Positions 44,419 to 52,848 of a stretch of DNA of 64,000 bases are shown one piece after another. Origin of the DNA: Thermoplasmatota archaeon (GTDB lineage Archaea > Thermoplasmatota > Thermoplasmata > UBA10834). Location: the NCBI GenBank assembly GCA_018818785.1, contig JAHIRF010000002.1, forward strand, positions 199,874 to 263,873, written 5' to 3'. The notes beneath the pieces are model-generated. The model did not search any database. It was not told the origin of the DNA and saw only the letters and a program-made list of their open reading frames with translations. Each line of letters opens with the position of its first letter. The first letter of the stretch is position 1. Position numbers and translations under genes: made by a program.

Positions 44419-44661
44419 ATGAAACCCGTCGTTGATCTGAAGTACTGCAAGGGATGCAATATCTGCATCTATATGTGCCCTAAGAAGTGCTACTCGAAGG
44501 GGGTAGACATCTCTCCTCGCGGATACTTCGCCGCGGTCGTGAGCGAACCACAGAATTGTTACAATCACAAGAGAGAAGGAAAGCTCATTTGCGAACTCTG
44601 CGTCCTCAGCTGTCCGGACCAGGCGATATCTTGGCATCCAGAAGGAGAGGAGACGAAATGA
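44419..44661 (+). CDS. korD: 2-oxoacid:ferredoxin oxidoreductase, delta (ferredoxin) subunit
   Basis: 80 aa from ATG 44419; the listed upstream part is not conserved. A ferredoxin-like subunit with [4Fe-4S] motif CKGCNICIYMCP and a second set C-x10-CELCVLSCP. It passes electrons from the TPP enzyme to ferredoxin. TATA-like attcaaatatcg lies near 44382. It overlaps korA by ATGA. Confidence 0.93.
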   Translation: MKPVVDLKYCKGCNICIYMCPKKCYSKGVDISPRGYFAAVVSEPQNCYNHKREGKLICELCVLSCPDQAISWHPEGEETK

Positions 44662-45788
44662 GTCTAACACCAGGAGAGTATTTCCTTCAGGGGAACGAAG
44701 CGTGCGTAGAAGCAGCATTGGTCTCGGGCCTGAATTTCTTCGCAGGGTATCCAATCACACCTTCGACGGAGATAGCCGAAGGGCTGGCGAGGAGGCTTCC
44801 AGAGGTGGGAGGCGCATTCCTGCAGATGGAAGATGAGATTGCTTGCGTTTCCGCAATAATTGGGGCCTCCTGGGGCGGAGTGAAATCGATGACCGCCACA
44901 TCAGGCCCAGGCCTTTCGTTGATGCAAGAGGCCATTGGATACGCAGCAATGTCAGAGACCCCTATGGTCATAGCCAATGTGATGAGGGGAGGGCCGTCTA
45001 CGGGTCAGCCTACAAGGGCATCCCAGGGGGATGTGATGGCCACCAAGTGGGGATCCCATGGAGACTATCAGGTCATAGCGTTCGCACCAGCCAGTGTCCA
45101 GGAGATGTTCGATCTCACAATCAAAGCGTTCAATTACGCAGAGAAGTACAGAGTGCCCACATTCGTCCTGTCGGATGCGGAGATCGGCCACATGAGAGGC
45201 CTTCTGAACGTACCCAGCAACATCAAGATCGTGAACAGGAAGGAGAAGGGTGTGCGCAGAACAGATGAAGCGTACGATGTCCCAGATGACCTCGTCCCGC
45301 CATTCCCGACATTTGGCAAAGGAAACAAGGCGGCAGTCACTGGCATGACCCACGGACCTGATTCCAGAATAGAGCCAGAGGACCCGAAGATCCATCAGGA
45401 GCTCGTCTCCAGACTCAACGACAAGATCACCAAGAATCGAAGAGACATCAACAAGTGGGATTTGCTCTGCCCGGACTCCAAGCATATGATAATCTCATAC
45501 GGCTCTGCGTCGTTCGGCGCGCGAGAAGTCGCAGCCGAAGATGACCGCATCGGTCTGCTCCGATTGAAGACCATATGGCCGCTCCCTGAAGAACCCATAC
45601 GCGAGGCCGCTTCGAAGGCGGAGCACATCCTCGTGTGCGAGATGAACATGGGTCAGCTGTATCACGACATCAAGAGGGTCGCGCTTGAGGCAGGGTGCAA
45701 GAAGATCGAACTGCTTCCGAAGATAGGAGGGGAGCCGCCGACACCAGGAGAGGTCAGGCACAAGCTCAGAGAGATGGGGGCGATTTGA
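44658..45788 (+). CDS. korA: 2-oxoacid:ferredoxin oxidoreductase, alpha subunit
   Basis: 376 aa from ATG 44658, overlapping the korD stop (ATGA); the ORF-track start at 44487 is inside korD. TPP/pyrimidine-binding domain: FFAGYPITPSTEIAEGLA, MEDEIACVSAIIGASWGG and TATSGPGLSLM. C-terminal domain: EHILVCEMNMGQLYHDI. The conserved Thr-Pro-Ser (PITPS) is typical of the 2-oxoglutarate-type Kor group. It overlaps korB by one base. Substrate specificity (2-oxoglutarate versus branched-chain oxoacids) is not proven by sequence. Confidence 0.93.
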   Translation: MSLTPGEYFLQGNEACVEAALVSGLNFFAGYPITPSTEIAEGLARRLPEVGGAFLQMEDEIACVSAIIGASWGGVKSMTATSGPGLSLMQEAIGYAAMSETPMVIANVMRGGPSTGQPTRASQGDVMATKWGSHGDYQVIAFAPASVQEMFDLTIKAFNYAEKYRVPTFVLSDAEIGHMRGLLNVPSNIKIVNRKEKGVRRTDEAYDVPDDLVPPFPTFGKGNKAAVTGMTHGPDSRIEPEDPKIHQELVSRLNDKITKNRRDINKWDLLCPDSKHMIISYGSASFGAREVAAEDDRIGLLRLKTIWPLPEEPIREAASKAEHILVCEMNMGQLYHDIKRVALEAGCKKIELLPKIGGEPPTPGEVRHKLREMGAI

Positions 45789-46606
45789 TGGAGGTATTCG
45801 ATTTCTATCGTAAGGACCGATGGCCGCACGTCTTCTGCCCCGGATGCGGCAACGGTACAGTGATGAACTGCTTCTACAGAGCGTTCAATGAACTAGGGTG
45901 GAATCTCGACAACACCGTCTTTGTCAGCGGCATAGGCTGCTCATCCAGAATACCATTGTACATCAACGCAGATGCTCTCCATACCACCCATGGACGGGCA
46001 GTCGCTTTCGCATCAGGGTTGAAGCTTGCGAGACCGGAGCTGGATATTGTGGTGTTCACAGGAGATGGCGATCTGGGCGCCATCGGCGGCAATCATTTCA
46101 TAAATGGATGCAGGAGGAACATCGATATGGATGTGATCTGCATCAACAACAACATCTACGGAATGACTGGTGGTCAGGCTTCGATTACCACTCCACACGA
46201 CTTCCAGTCGACCACCACGCCCTATGGTAACAGGGAGTACCCGTTCGACCTTGCGGAGATCGCTGTCGCTGCGGGAGCGAATTATGTCGCCAGATGGACA
46301 ACCAGACACGTTCACGAACTGACCAAATCGATCAAGATTGCATTGGAAAAGAAGGGATTCAACCTCATCGAGGTGGTGTCCCAATGTCCCACCAATTTCG
46401 GTCGGCGGAACAAGATGGGAGACGCATCCATCATGCTCGAATGGTTCAAGGAGAATTCGGTCAGACGCGAGAAGGCACGGAGTGCAGCGGTCGACCATGT
46501 CGACCTGAACCTCGCGGGGCAGGTAACCATCGGGGAGTTCGTGAATAGGGACAGGGAATGCTATCAGGAGCGCATAGGAGTTGAGAAGCATGGAGAGAAG
46601 CATTAG
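45788..46606 (+). CDS. korB: 2-oxoacid:ferredoxin oxidoreductase, beta subunit
   Basis: 272 aa from ATG 45788 (MEVFDFYRKDRW). The TPP diphosphate-binding motif is GDGDLGAIGGNHF...NNNIYGMTGGQ, preceded by FCPGCGNGT with the cluster Cys. VVSQCPTNFGRRNKMG closes the active-site side. It overlaps the korC start by 17 bp, continuing the tightly coupled korDABC operon. Confidence 0.94.
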   Translation: MEVFDFYRKDRWPHVFCPGCGNGTVMNCFYRAFNELGWNLDNTVFVSGIGCSSRIPLYINADALHTTHGRAVAFASGLKLARPELDIVVFTGDGDLGAIGGNHFINGCRRNIDMDVICINNNIYGMTGGQASITTPHDFQSTTTPYGNREYPFDLAEIAVAAGANYVARWTTRHVHELTKSIKIALEKKGFNLIEVVSQCPTNFGRRNKMGDASIMLEWFKENSVRREKARSAAVDHVDLNLAGQVTIGEFVNRDRECYQERIGVEKHGEKH

Positions 46607-47168
46607 GTTCACTGGCTTCGGTGGACAGGGCGTCATTCTGATGGGGATAGTCGCCGCCAGAGCAGCCGCACTCTATGACAAGCCTGTCGGAAAGGATGGG
46701 AAGACCCAGCGAAAGAGCGCGATCCAGACTCAGTCCTATGGTCCATCAGCCAGGGGAGGCCACTCTAAGTGTGATGTGAAGATATCCACGACGGAGATGC
46801 ATTACCCATTCGTCGAGATTCCAGATTACCTTGTCGTGATGTCCCAGCAGGCCTATGAGAAGTACATAGACGAGATCAAGCCGGAAACCAAGATAATCAT
46901 CGACCCAGACCTCGTAAGCGGAAAGCCGCAAGGACATGCATACTACATACCTGCCACCAAGACTGCGGATGAGTTGGGGACAAGGGTGGTCTCCAACGTG
47001 GTTATGCTGGGAGCGTTCAGGGAGATATCGGACATAGTCACTTACAGCGCCCTCGAGAAAGCCATGCTGGAATCGGTCCCGAAGGCGACCCACGACCTCA
47101 ACAAGTCTGCGCTCGCCCTTGGGAAGAAGCTCGGGCTGGAAGCCATCCAGGGCAAGGGCAAGGATTAA
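46590..47168 (+). CDS. korC: 2-oxoacid:ferredoxin oxidoreductase, gamma subunit
   Basis: 192 aa from ATG 46590, overlapping korB. Gamma-domain motif FTGFGGQGVILMGIV begins the protein; SYGPSARGGHSKCDVKIS is the standard CoA-side motif. LVVMSQQAYEKY and NVVMLGAFREI are typical. Completes the four-subunit complex. The ADP-forming synthetase beta gene starts 33 bp later. Confidence 0.94.
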   Translation: MERSIRFTGFGGQGVILMGIVAARAAALYDKPVGKDGKTQRKSAIQTQSYGPSARGGHSKCDVKISTTEMHYPFVEIPDYLVVMSQQAYEKYIDEIKPETKIIIDPDLVSGKPQGHAYYIPATKTADELGTRVVSNVVMLGAFREISDIVTYSALEKAMLESVPKATHDLNKSALALGKKLGLEAIQGKGKD

Positions 47169-47200
47169 GGAGGCCAGGGCGCATCCGGAGACGGGGTAGC

Positions 47201-47854
47201 GTGTCAATAATAGATTCCGTGCATAAGGAGGGCAGGAAAGCCCTGGCAGAGAACGAGGTCAAGGAAGCCCTTCGAGAAGCGGGGATACCCACCACTGATT
47301 TTCAAGTAGGGAAGCGTTTCGACCAGATCGATGCCAAGAAGCTCAAGTTCCCGGTTGTAATGAAGGTGTGCTCGCCAGACATCCTGCACAAAACAGATGT
47401 CGGCGGCGTCGTTCTGGACATCACAAAGGACCAGTTCGAACAGGAGTTCAACAAACTGAGCCAGAAGTTCCCGAAGGAGAACATCCTGGTCGAATCGATG
47501 CAGGACAGGAAGGTCGAGGTCATCATTGGCCTCATCAACGACCGCACATTCGGGCTGACCATAATGTTCGGGCTTGGCGGCATCTATACAGAAGTCTACA
47601 AGGATGTGACATTCAGAGTAGTCCCAATCAGAAGGCAGGATGCAGAGGAGATGCTGAAGGAGATCAAGGCTGCGCCGATACTCGAAGGATTCAGGAAGAT
47701 AAAACTGGATCGAGAAGCGATAATAAACCTTCTCCTTGCAGTGTCCGCCTTCGGCGAGAAGCACATGGAGATACTGGACCAGATGGATCTTAACCCAGTA
47801 TTTGTGAAGACGAAGGGCGTTATCGTGGTGGACGCGAAGATGCTCCTTAAATAG
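47201..47854 (+). CDS. acdB: ADP-forming acyl-CoA synthetase, beta subunit (ATP-grasp)
   Basis: 217 aa, GTG start. ATP-grasp domain typical of AcdB: FPVVMKVCSPDILHKTDVGGVVLDI, MQDRKVEVIIGLINDRTFGLTIMFGLGGIYTEVYKDV. It partners the alpha subunit at 36.9 kb. Its position right after korDABC suggests that acyl-CoA made by Kor is used here for substrate-level phosphorylation. Confidence 0.94.
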   Translation: MSIIDSVHKEGRKALAENEVKEALREAGIPTTDFQVGKRFDQIDAKKLKFPVVMKVCSPDILHKTDVGGVVLDITKDQFEQEFNKLSQKFPKENILVESMQDRKVEVIIGLINDRTFGLTIMFGLGGIYTEVYKDVTFRVVPIRRQDAEEMLKEIKAAPILEGFRKIKLDREAIINLLLAVSAFGEKHMEILDQMDLNPVFVKTKGVIVVDAKMLLK

Positions 47855-47895
47855 GATATCGCGCTTGAGTGGATATCTGAAACTGAGGTATATCG

Positions 47896-48495
47896 TTGAT
47901 CGCCAAAGGAGGGCGTGTGTTCGTTGCAATAAGCGCGGCAGCGGCAGCCATCCTTCTCCCAGTGAACGCAATGTTCTGTATCGGTTTCGCAGTGCTCACG
48001 GGATTCTTCATATTCGTTTTCAGAGATCCTAAGAGAACTGTTGGAAGCGGAGTGGTGTCACCTGCGGATGGAGTAATCAGGCAGATAGACCCTGAGAAAG
48101 GGTTGGTATCGATATATCTCTCACTCAGCAATGTTCATGTCACCAGGGCGCCGATCTCTGGTTCAATCGAGAAGGTCACGCGATATCCAGGCAAGCACCT
48201 ACCAGCATATAGTCACCGATCCCCAAACAATGAACGAATCGAAATGGAAATGGATACGAAAATCGGGCCAATGTCAATCATGCATATGTCAGGGATCCTT
48301 GCACGGAGGATTGTGCCATATATAGAAGAGGGGCACACGGTCTCGAAAGGGAAGAAATTGGCACTGATAAGATTCGGATCCAGGGTCGATCTATTCCTGC
48401 CACCCACGAAAGTCGTGCTGAAAGCGGTTGTGGGTCAGAAGGTCAGAGCCGGGGTGACCTGCATCGCGGAGGTACTCGATGAGCGCACTGGGTAA
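47896..48495 (+). CDS. asd: Archaetidylserine decarboxylase (PSD-related)
   Basis: 199 aa, TTG start. Two N-terminal hydrophobic helices, then the PSD core: FRDPKRTVG, SPADGVI, YLSLSNVHVTRAP and the self-processing Gly-Ser in IRFGSRVDLFLP, where the pyruvoyl group would form. Makes archaetidylethanolamine from archaetidylserine. TATA-like ccttaaata lies at 47846-47856. It overlaps the next gene, encoding the synthase, by 17 bp. Confidence 0.92.
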   Translation: MIAKGGRVFVAISAAAAAILLPVNAMFCIGFAVLTGFFIFVFRDPKRTVGSGVVSPADGVIRQIDPEKGLVSIYLSLSNVHVTRAPISGSIEKVTRYPGKHLPAYSHRSPNNERIEMEMDTKIGPMSIMHMSGILARRIVPYIEEGHTVSKGKKLALIRFGSRVDLFLPPTKVVLKAVVGQKVRAGVTCIAEVLDERTG

Positions 48496-49258
48496 GGTCT
48501 CATTCGGGGATCTGTTCACGCTCGCTAATGGCGTACTTGGATTCGTCGCAATCGCATATGTCGTCGCTGGGAGCTATCTCTATGCGACAGGGCTCTTGCT
48601 CATATCCATGATCATGGACGGCCTGGATGGTTACTCGGCAAGGAGATTTGGGAGCAAGCACACTAGAGGACAAGTCCTGGATTCCATCTCAGATTCCATC
48701 TCATTCGCGTTTGCACCAGCACTGCTCATCTATGCTGAACTGCGAGATCCATTGGTCGCATCGCCGACTGGATCGTTGGAGAACTTCGCAATCCTGATCT
48801 GTGCTGCAGCATTCATGGCGGCCGGCCTATTCAGACTCGCGAGATTCAGCGCCGGTGGATATCAATTAAGATACTTCACAGGTATACCCGCGCCTGCAGC
48901 CGCGCTGTTCATATTACTCGTCTGCATGTTATTCGGGGCGACCGATGGAAGTGAATCCAGCGACCTATATTTCGCAATCGACGAGGTTCCCGTGGTTATC
49001 CTCCTGTGCGCAGTCGCTTCAAGTATGCTCATGGTATCGCAGATACCATATCCCAAAGTGAAGGGATGGATGGCCAAGGTTTCAGCTATGGGAATCGCCG
49101 CTGCGATCATGCCATACATTGTAGGACTGGCTATTGTCGACGACCAACAATTATATACGGCGTTCTCACGTACCGCCACAGGCATCGCTCTGGCACTTAC
49201 AATCTGCTATGTCATAGGGGGGCCGTTGTATGAAAGACGAAAGAGAGCGGAAAGCTGA
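48479..49258 (+). CDS. pssA: CDP-alcohol phosphatidyltransferase (archaetidylserine synthase)
   Basis: 259 aa integral membrane enzyme with about six to seven helices. Catalytic motif DGLDGYSARRFGSKHTRGQVLDSISD (D-G-xx-A-R-x8-G-xxx-D-xxx-D). With asd upstream, the pair makes archaetidylserine and its decarboxylated product from CDP-archaeol. The C-terminus overlaps the next gene by 29 bp. Confidence 0.92.
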   Translation: MSALGKVSFGDLFTLANGVLGFVAIAYVVAGSYLYATGLLLISMIMDGLDGYSARRFGSKHTRGQVLDSISDSISFAFAPALLIYAELRDPLVASPTGSLENFAILICAAAFMAAGLFRLARFSAGGYQLRYFTGIPAPAAALFILLVCMLFGATDGSESSDLYFAIDEVPVVILLCAVASSMLMVSQIPYPKVKGWMAKVSAMGIAAAIMPYIVGLAIVDDQQLYTAFSRTATGIALALTICYVIGGPLYERRKRAES

Positions 49259-49637
49259 TGCTCATTTCATGTGCTCCGATTCGGAGAGAGCCACTTTTGA
49301 GGCTGGTATCAAACTCGGCACGATATATCATCAGTTCGTAGGTGTCCCGCTGAACACAGACAACGTGGAGACTCTTGAGAGGGCCATGGAAGCGGGAAGC
49401 ATGGTCCAGCCATTCGTCGATAGCGTCAAGGTCCGCATTGACCGGACCAAACTGAGGGAGAAGGTGAACGAGTTCGGATACGTCTCTCTCACCGGTGATA
49501 TGCTTGATGTCTCGATAGTCGTGAAGTATAACGACACCGTGGTCGAAGCAGCCATGAAGTTCGTCAAGGAGATGAACTACCCCCTGATGTTCGTCAGCAG
49601 GATCGTGAAGGGCGGGAAGGATGCGGCTCATTCATGA
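49230..49637 (+). CDS. mptD: Archaeal dihydroneopterin aldolase (MptD family)
   Basis: 135 aa (an internal ATG at 49269 is also possible). SERATFEAGIKLGTIYHQFVGVP is the MptD family signature, and VSLTGDMLDVSIVVKY is a further core segment. Cleaves 7,8-dihydroneopterin in methanopterin/folate-type cofactor synthesis. It suggests the organism makes a pterin C1 carrier, consistent with GlyA. Co-transcribed at the end of the korDABC-acdB-asd-pssA run. Confidence 0.9.
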   Translation: MKDERERKADAHFMCSDSERATFEAGIKLGTIYHQFVGVPLNTDNVETLERAMEAGSMVQPFVDSVKVRIDRTKLREKVNEFGYVSLTGDMLDVSIVVKYNDTVVEAAMKFVKEMNYPLMFVSRIVKGGKDAAHS

Positions 49638-49675
49638 TCCATCTTCCCAACGGGCGGTTAAGATTTATGACACAC

Positions 49676-49688
49676 ATTATATATTTGA
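49676..49688 (+). promoter_or_regulatory. TATA box of the THEP1 gene
   Basis: cattatatatttg lies about 50 nt before ATG 49732. Confidence 0.55.
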
Positions 49689-49731
49689 AAAACCATATAG
49701 AATCGAACGTCTGGATGACCGGTGATTCCCA

Positions 49732-50277
49732 ATGACGAGAGGTATAAAGATAGGTATCACAGGTCTTCCCGGAGCAGGCAAGACTCAGGCACTCGTGAAA
49801 GTCATCGAGATGCTAGAGGAAGAGGATCTCGTCGTCGGTGGAATGGTCACGGAACCGATAATAGAAAATGGGAAGCGCGTAGGATTCTATGTCATGGACT
49901 GGAAGACGAAAAGGAAGGCCGTCTTCGCACATACCGACACTGAATCCAAGTTCTGCGTAGGGAAATATGGTGTCAATCTGGAGAGTCTAGACACGGTCGG
50001 GGTCGAGGCGCTCGTCGATGCAAGCAAGAACGCAGATGTGATTGTGATTGACGAAGTCGGAAAGATGGAAGTGGAATCTGAGAAGTTCGTCAAGGCCGTG
50101 AAGGATGCCATGGAGGTAGAGAAGCCCATTATCCTTACACTGCACAAGAAGTCCAGAAATCCGCTCCTCCAGGACATCAGGCGCAGAGACGACGTACGTA
50201 TCCTTGAAGTCACCCCAATCAATAGGAACCTGCTCCCATACAAGATAATCAAACTCATGAAGGGCGAGTACGTTTGA
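49732..50277 (+). CDS. Nucleoside-triphosphatase THEP1-like
   Basis: 181 aa. P-loop GITGLPGAGKTQAL with the THEP1 pattern; VIVIDEVGKMEVES is Walker B; ITLHKKSRNPLL and the C-terminal helix complete the fold. Hydrolyses NTPs to NDPs in vitro in characterised members; biological role is unclear. It overlaps the trm1 TTG start by 4 bp. Confidence 0.92.
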   Translation: MTRGIKIGITGLPGAGKTQALVKVIEMLEEEDLVVGGMVTEPIIENGKRVGFYVMDWKTKRKAVFAHTDTESKFCVGKYGVNLESLDTVGVEALVDASKNADVIVIDEVGKMEVESEKFVKAVKDAMEVEKPIILTLHKKSRNPLLQDIRRRDDVRILEVTPINRNLLPYKIIKLMKGEYV

Positions 50278-51377
50278 GCGAACCTGGACTGGCCAGGGTC
50301 ATTGAAGGCACCACGGAACTTCTGGTTCCTGATGATTTCTGCAAGAAAGGCCCTGGCACAAAACGTGGGGATCTATTCTACAATCGGCAGATGGAATTCG
50401 GCCGTGACATCTCCGTCATGTTCGGACGTGAGATGTTCCAGGAAGGACAGAAGATACTCGATGGACTGGCCGCGACCGGTGCCAGGGGGCTCCGGCTGGC
50501 GAACGAGTGCGGCGTCAAGGCCGATTTCATACTGAACGATAGGAATCTCATGGCAGCGGTATTGATCAAAGAGAACGCGTCCATGAACAGTTTAGAGCAT
50601 GTTGCTGTCACGTCAAGGGACTTGAACAGCCTACTGGCTGATGAGGCCTTCGACTACATCGATGTCGACCCGTTCGGAACTCCGGTTGGATTCATAGACG
50701 CAGCCGTCCAGAGCTGTAAGAGCAGAGGTGTCGTTGCAATAACGGCCACTGACACCGCGCCACTCTATGGGACGTATCCTAAGACTTGCCTCAGACGATA
50801 TGGCTCGTATTCGTCAAGATCACCGTTCGCGCACGAGACTGGGTTGAGAATACTCGTGGGATATCTCGTACGTGAGGCAGCCAAGCATGACAGGGCGTGC
50901 GAGCCATTGCTCTGCTATCACGCGGACCATTACTTCAAGATCTATGCAAGAATAGTGAACGGAGCGAACAGGGCTGATGCAGCCATAAGACGTCTGGGAT
51001 ACGCAAGATATGACAAGGAATCACTGGCTCGTGAAATCACCGACAGCAGATGCGGCAAGGCTGATGCTGGTCCGTTATGGACAGGGCAATTGTTCTCAAA
51101 GGAATTGTTGCGGAAGATGTCCGTGACGGGAGATCTTGGGACTTCATCGCGATGCGAGAAGATGCTGACCGTCTGGAGGGAAGAAGCAACGTCTACGCCG
51201 CTGTTCTACAAGCTCGACGAATTGGCGCGGAGAACAAAGCACTCACCACCCAAGCTGGTCGTCTTTATCGAGAGACTCGAGGATGCGGGCTTCGTCGCTT
51301 CGAGGACTCACTTCGACCCCAAAGGATTCAAGACAGATGCACCGATAGACGATCTGATCGAGATATTCAAGCGATGA
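50274..51377 (+). CDS. trm1: tRNA (guanine26-N2)-dimethyltransferase Trm1
   Basis: 367 aa, TTG start overlapping the THEP1 stop (TTGA). SAM motif region: ILDGLAATGARGLRLANE, then YIDVDPFGTPVGFIDAAVQ (the DPFG catalytic signature) and AITATDTAPLYGTYPKTC. Adds two methyls to G26 of tRNAs. C-terminal domain is shorter than in eukaryotes, as usual for archaea. Confidence 0.95.
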   Translation: MSEPGLARVIEGTTELLVPDDFCKKGPGTKRGDLFYNRQMEFGRDISVMFGREMFQEGQKILDGLAATGARGLRLANECGVKADFILNDRNLMAAVLIKENASMNSLEHVAVTSRDLNSLLADEAFDYIDVDPFGTPVGFIDAAVQSCKSRGVVAITATDTAPLYGTYPKTCLRRYGSYSSRSPFAHETGLRILVGYLVREAAKHDRACEPLLCYHADHYFKIYARIVNGANRADAAIRRLGYARYDKESLAREITDSRCGKADAGPLWTGQLFSKELLRKMSVTGDLGTSSRCEKMLTVWREEATSTPLFYKLDELARRTKHSPPKLVVFIERLEDAGFVASRTHFDPKGFKTDAPIDDLIEIFKR

Positions 51378-51445
51378 TCAGGTACAATATTCCAGACCTA
51401 ATCCAATGTTTAAATACAGAGGTCGAGGATGCACTTATCGATAGG

Positions 51446-52759
51446 ATGCCATCGTTGACTGTCGTAGGATCACAATGGGGTGATGAAGGCAAGGGCAAGA
51501 TAGTGGACTACCTCGCAGAGGATGCGCAGTTCGTTGTCAGATTCCAGGGAGGGAATAACGCCGGACATAGCGTCAAGATTGGCGAGGAGCTGTTCAAATT
51601 GCACCACCTTCCTTCGGGGATTCTCAGGCGAGGCAAGTTCTCTGTGATAGGGAACGGTGTGGTCATAGACCCAGGAGTGCTCATCCAGGAACTCGACGGT
51701 CTCGAGTCCAGAGGCGTCAGCACGAAGAATCTAAGAATCAGCGAGCGCGCCCATGTCATCATGCCATACCACAAACTCCTGGATGGGACCGAAGAGAGGC
51801 TCAAGAGGGGCTCCAGAGTGGGCACAACAGGTAGGGGAATAGGACCCGCATACTCGGACAAGGCATCGAGAATAGGTGTGAGGATGTGCGATCTCGTTGA
51901 AGAAGAGGTGCTGTCCGAAAAACTGGCATTCCTGATCCCGCATAAGCAGAGACTGCTCGAATTCTACGACGATTCGACAAGACTCGACGAGAACAAGATA
52001 CTCCGAGAGTATTCAGAATACGGCAAGAGGCTCCGCGCGCATGTGACGGATACGGGAGCACTCATCGGCAGCGCACTGGCCAAGAATAAGAACGTCCTCT
52101 TCGAGGGCGCACAGGGGACCATGCTGGACATAGATCATGGCACTTACCCGTATGTCACTTCATCGTTAACGGTTGCAGCTAATGCAGCATCTGGGTCGGG
52201 CGTCCCGCCCTCCGCGATTGGCGACGTCTACGGCGTCATGAAGGCATATACCACACGCGTCGGTGAAGGACCTTTCCCGACGGAGCTCTGCGACGACATC
52301 GGAAGCAAGATCGCGGAGAAGGGTGGGGAGTTCGGCACAACGACAGGGAGATCCAGGAGGTGTGGATGGCTGGATCTCGTCGTCACAAAATATTCGCACT
52401 CATTGAATGGTTTCACAGGCATCGCGATGACCAAGATAGATGTCCTCGGAGGCTTCGACAAGATCAAGATATGCACACACTATAGGCTCGATGGCAAGAA
52501 GGTGACCAGGTTCCCGACGGACCTGCGGGTGCTCCAGAGATGCGAGCCAGTGTATAAGACCCTCAGAGGTTGGGAGGAGATCGAGGGGAAGCGTCTTGAG
52601 AACATCCTCGCGAAGGGATTCCGCGCGCTCCCAGGGACCATGAAGGAATACATACGATTCGTCGAGAAGGAAATGAGCGTGCCAGTCTCAGTTCTCGGCC
52701 TCGGTCGAAGAAGGAACGAACTCCTGGATTTCAGAAAGAAGAAATGGAAGGCCAAGTGA
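51446..52759 (+). CDS. purA: Adenylosuccinate synthase
   Basis: First committed step of AMP synthesis from IMP. 437 aa from ATG 51446 (MPSLTVVGSQWGDEGKGKIVDY); the upstream ORF is a trm1 shadow. GTP-binding WGDEGKGK, catalytic GHSVKIG with His, IMP-binding GTTGRGIGPAYSDK, TTTGRSRRCGWLD, and the C-terminal VSVLGLGRRRNEL. TATA-like tttaaatac at 51409-51417. Confidence 0.97.
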   Translation: MPSLTVVGSQWGDEGKGKIVDYLAEDAQFVVRFQGGNNAGHSVKIGEELFKLHHLPSGILRRGKFSVIGNGVVIDPGVLIQELDGLESRGVSTKNLRISERAHVIMPYHKLLDGTEERLKRGSRVGTTGRGIGPAYSDKASRIGVRMCDLVEEEVLSEKLAFLIPHKQRLLEFYDDSTRLDENKILREYSEYGKRLRAHVTDTGALIGSALAKNKNVLFEGAQGTMLDIDHGTYPYVTSSLTVAANAASGSGVPPSAIGDVYGVMKAYTTRVGEGPFPTELCDDIGSKIAEKGGEFGTTTGRSRRCGWLDLVVTKYSHSLNGFTGIAMTKIDVLGGFDKIKICTHYRLDGKKVTRFPTDLRVLQRCEPVYKTLRGWEEIEGKRLENILAKGFRALPGTMKEYIRFVEKEMSVPVSVLGLGRRRNELLDFRKKKWKAK

Positions 52760-52775
52760 ATCGAGAGGTTTCCAG

Positions 52776-52803
52776 CCAGATGATGATCTGGAGTGTTTCC
52801 TGT
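52776..52803 (+). terminator. Hairpin after purA
   Basis: CCAGAT-gatg-ATCTGG followed by agtgtttcctgtt, 17 nt past the stop. Confidence 0.5.
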
Positions 52804-52848
52804 TACCACCCATTATGATTATATAAGAGCCGAAGCATCCAACCCAAG

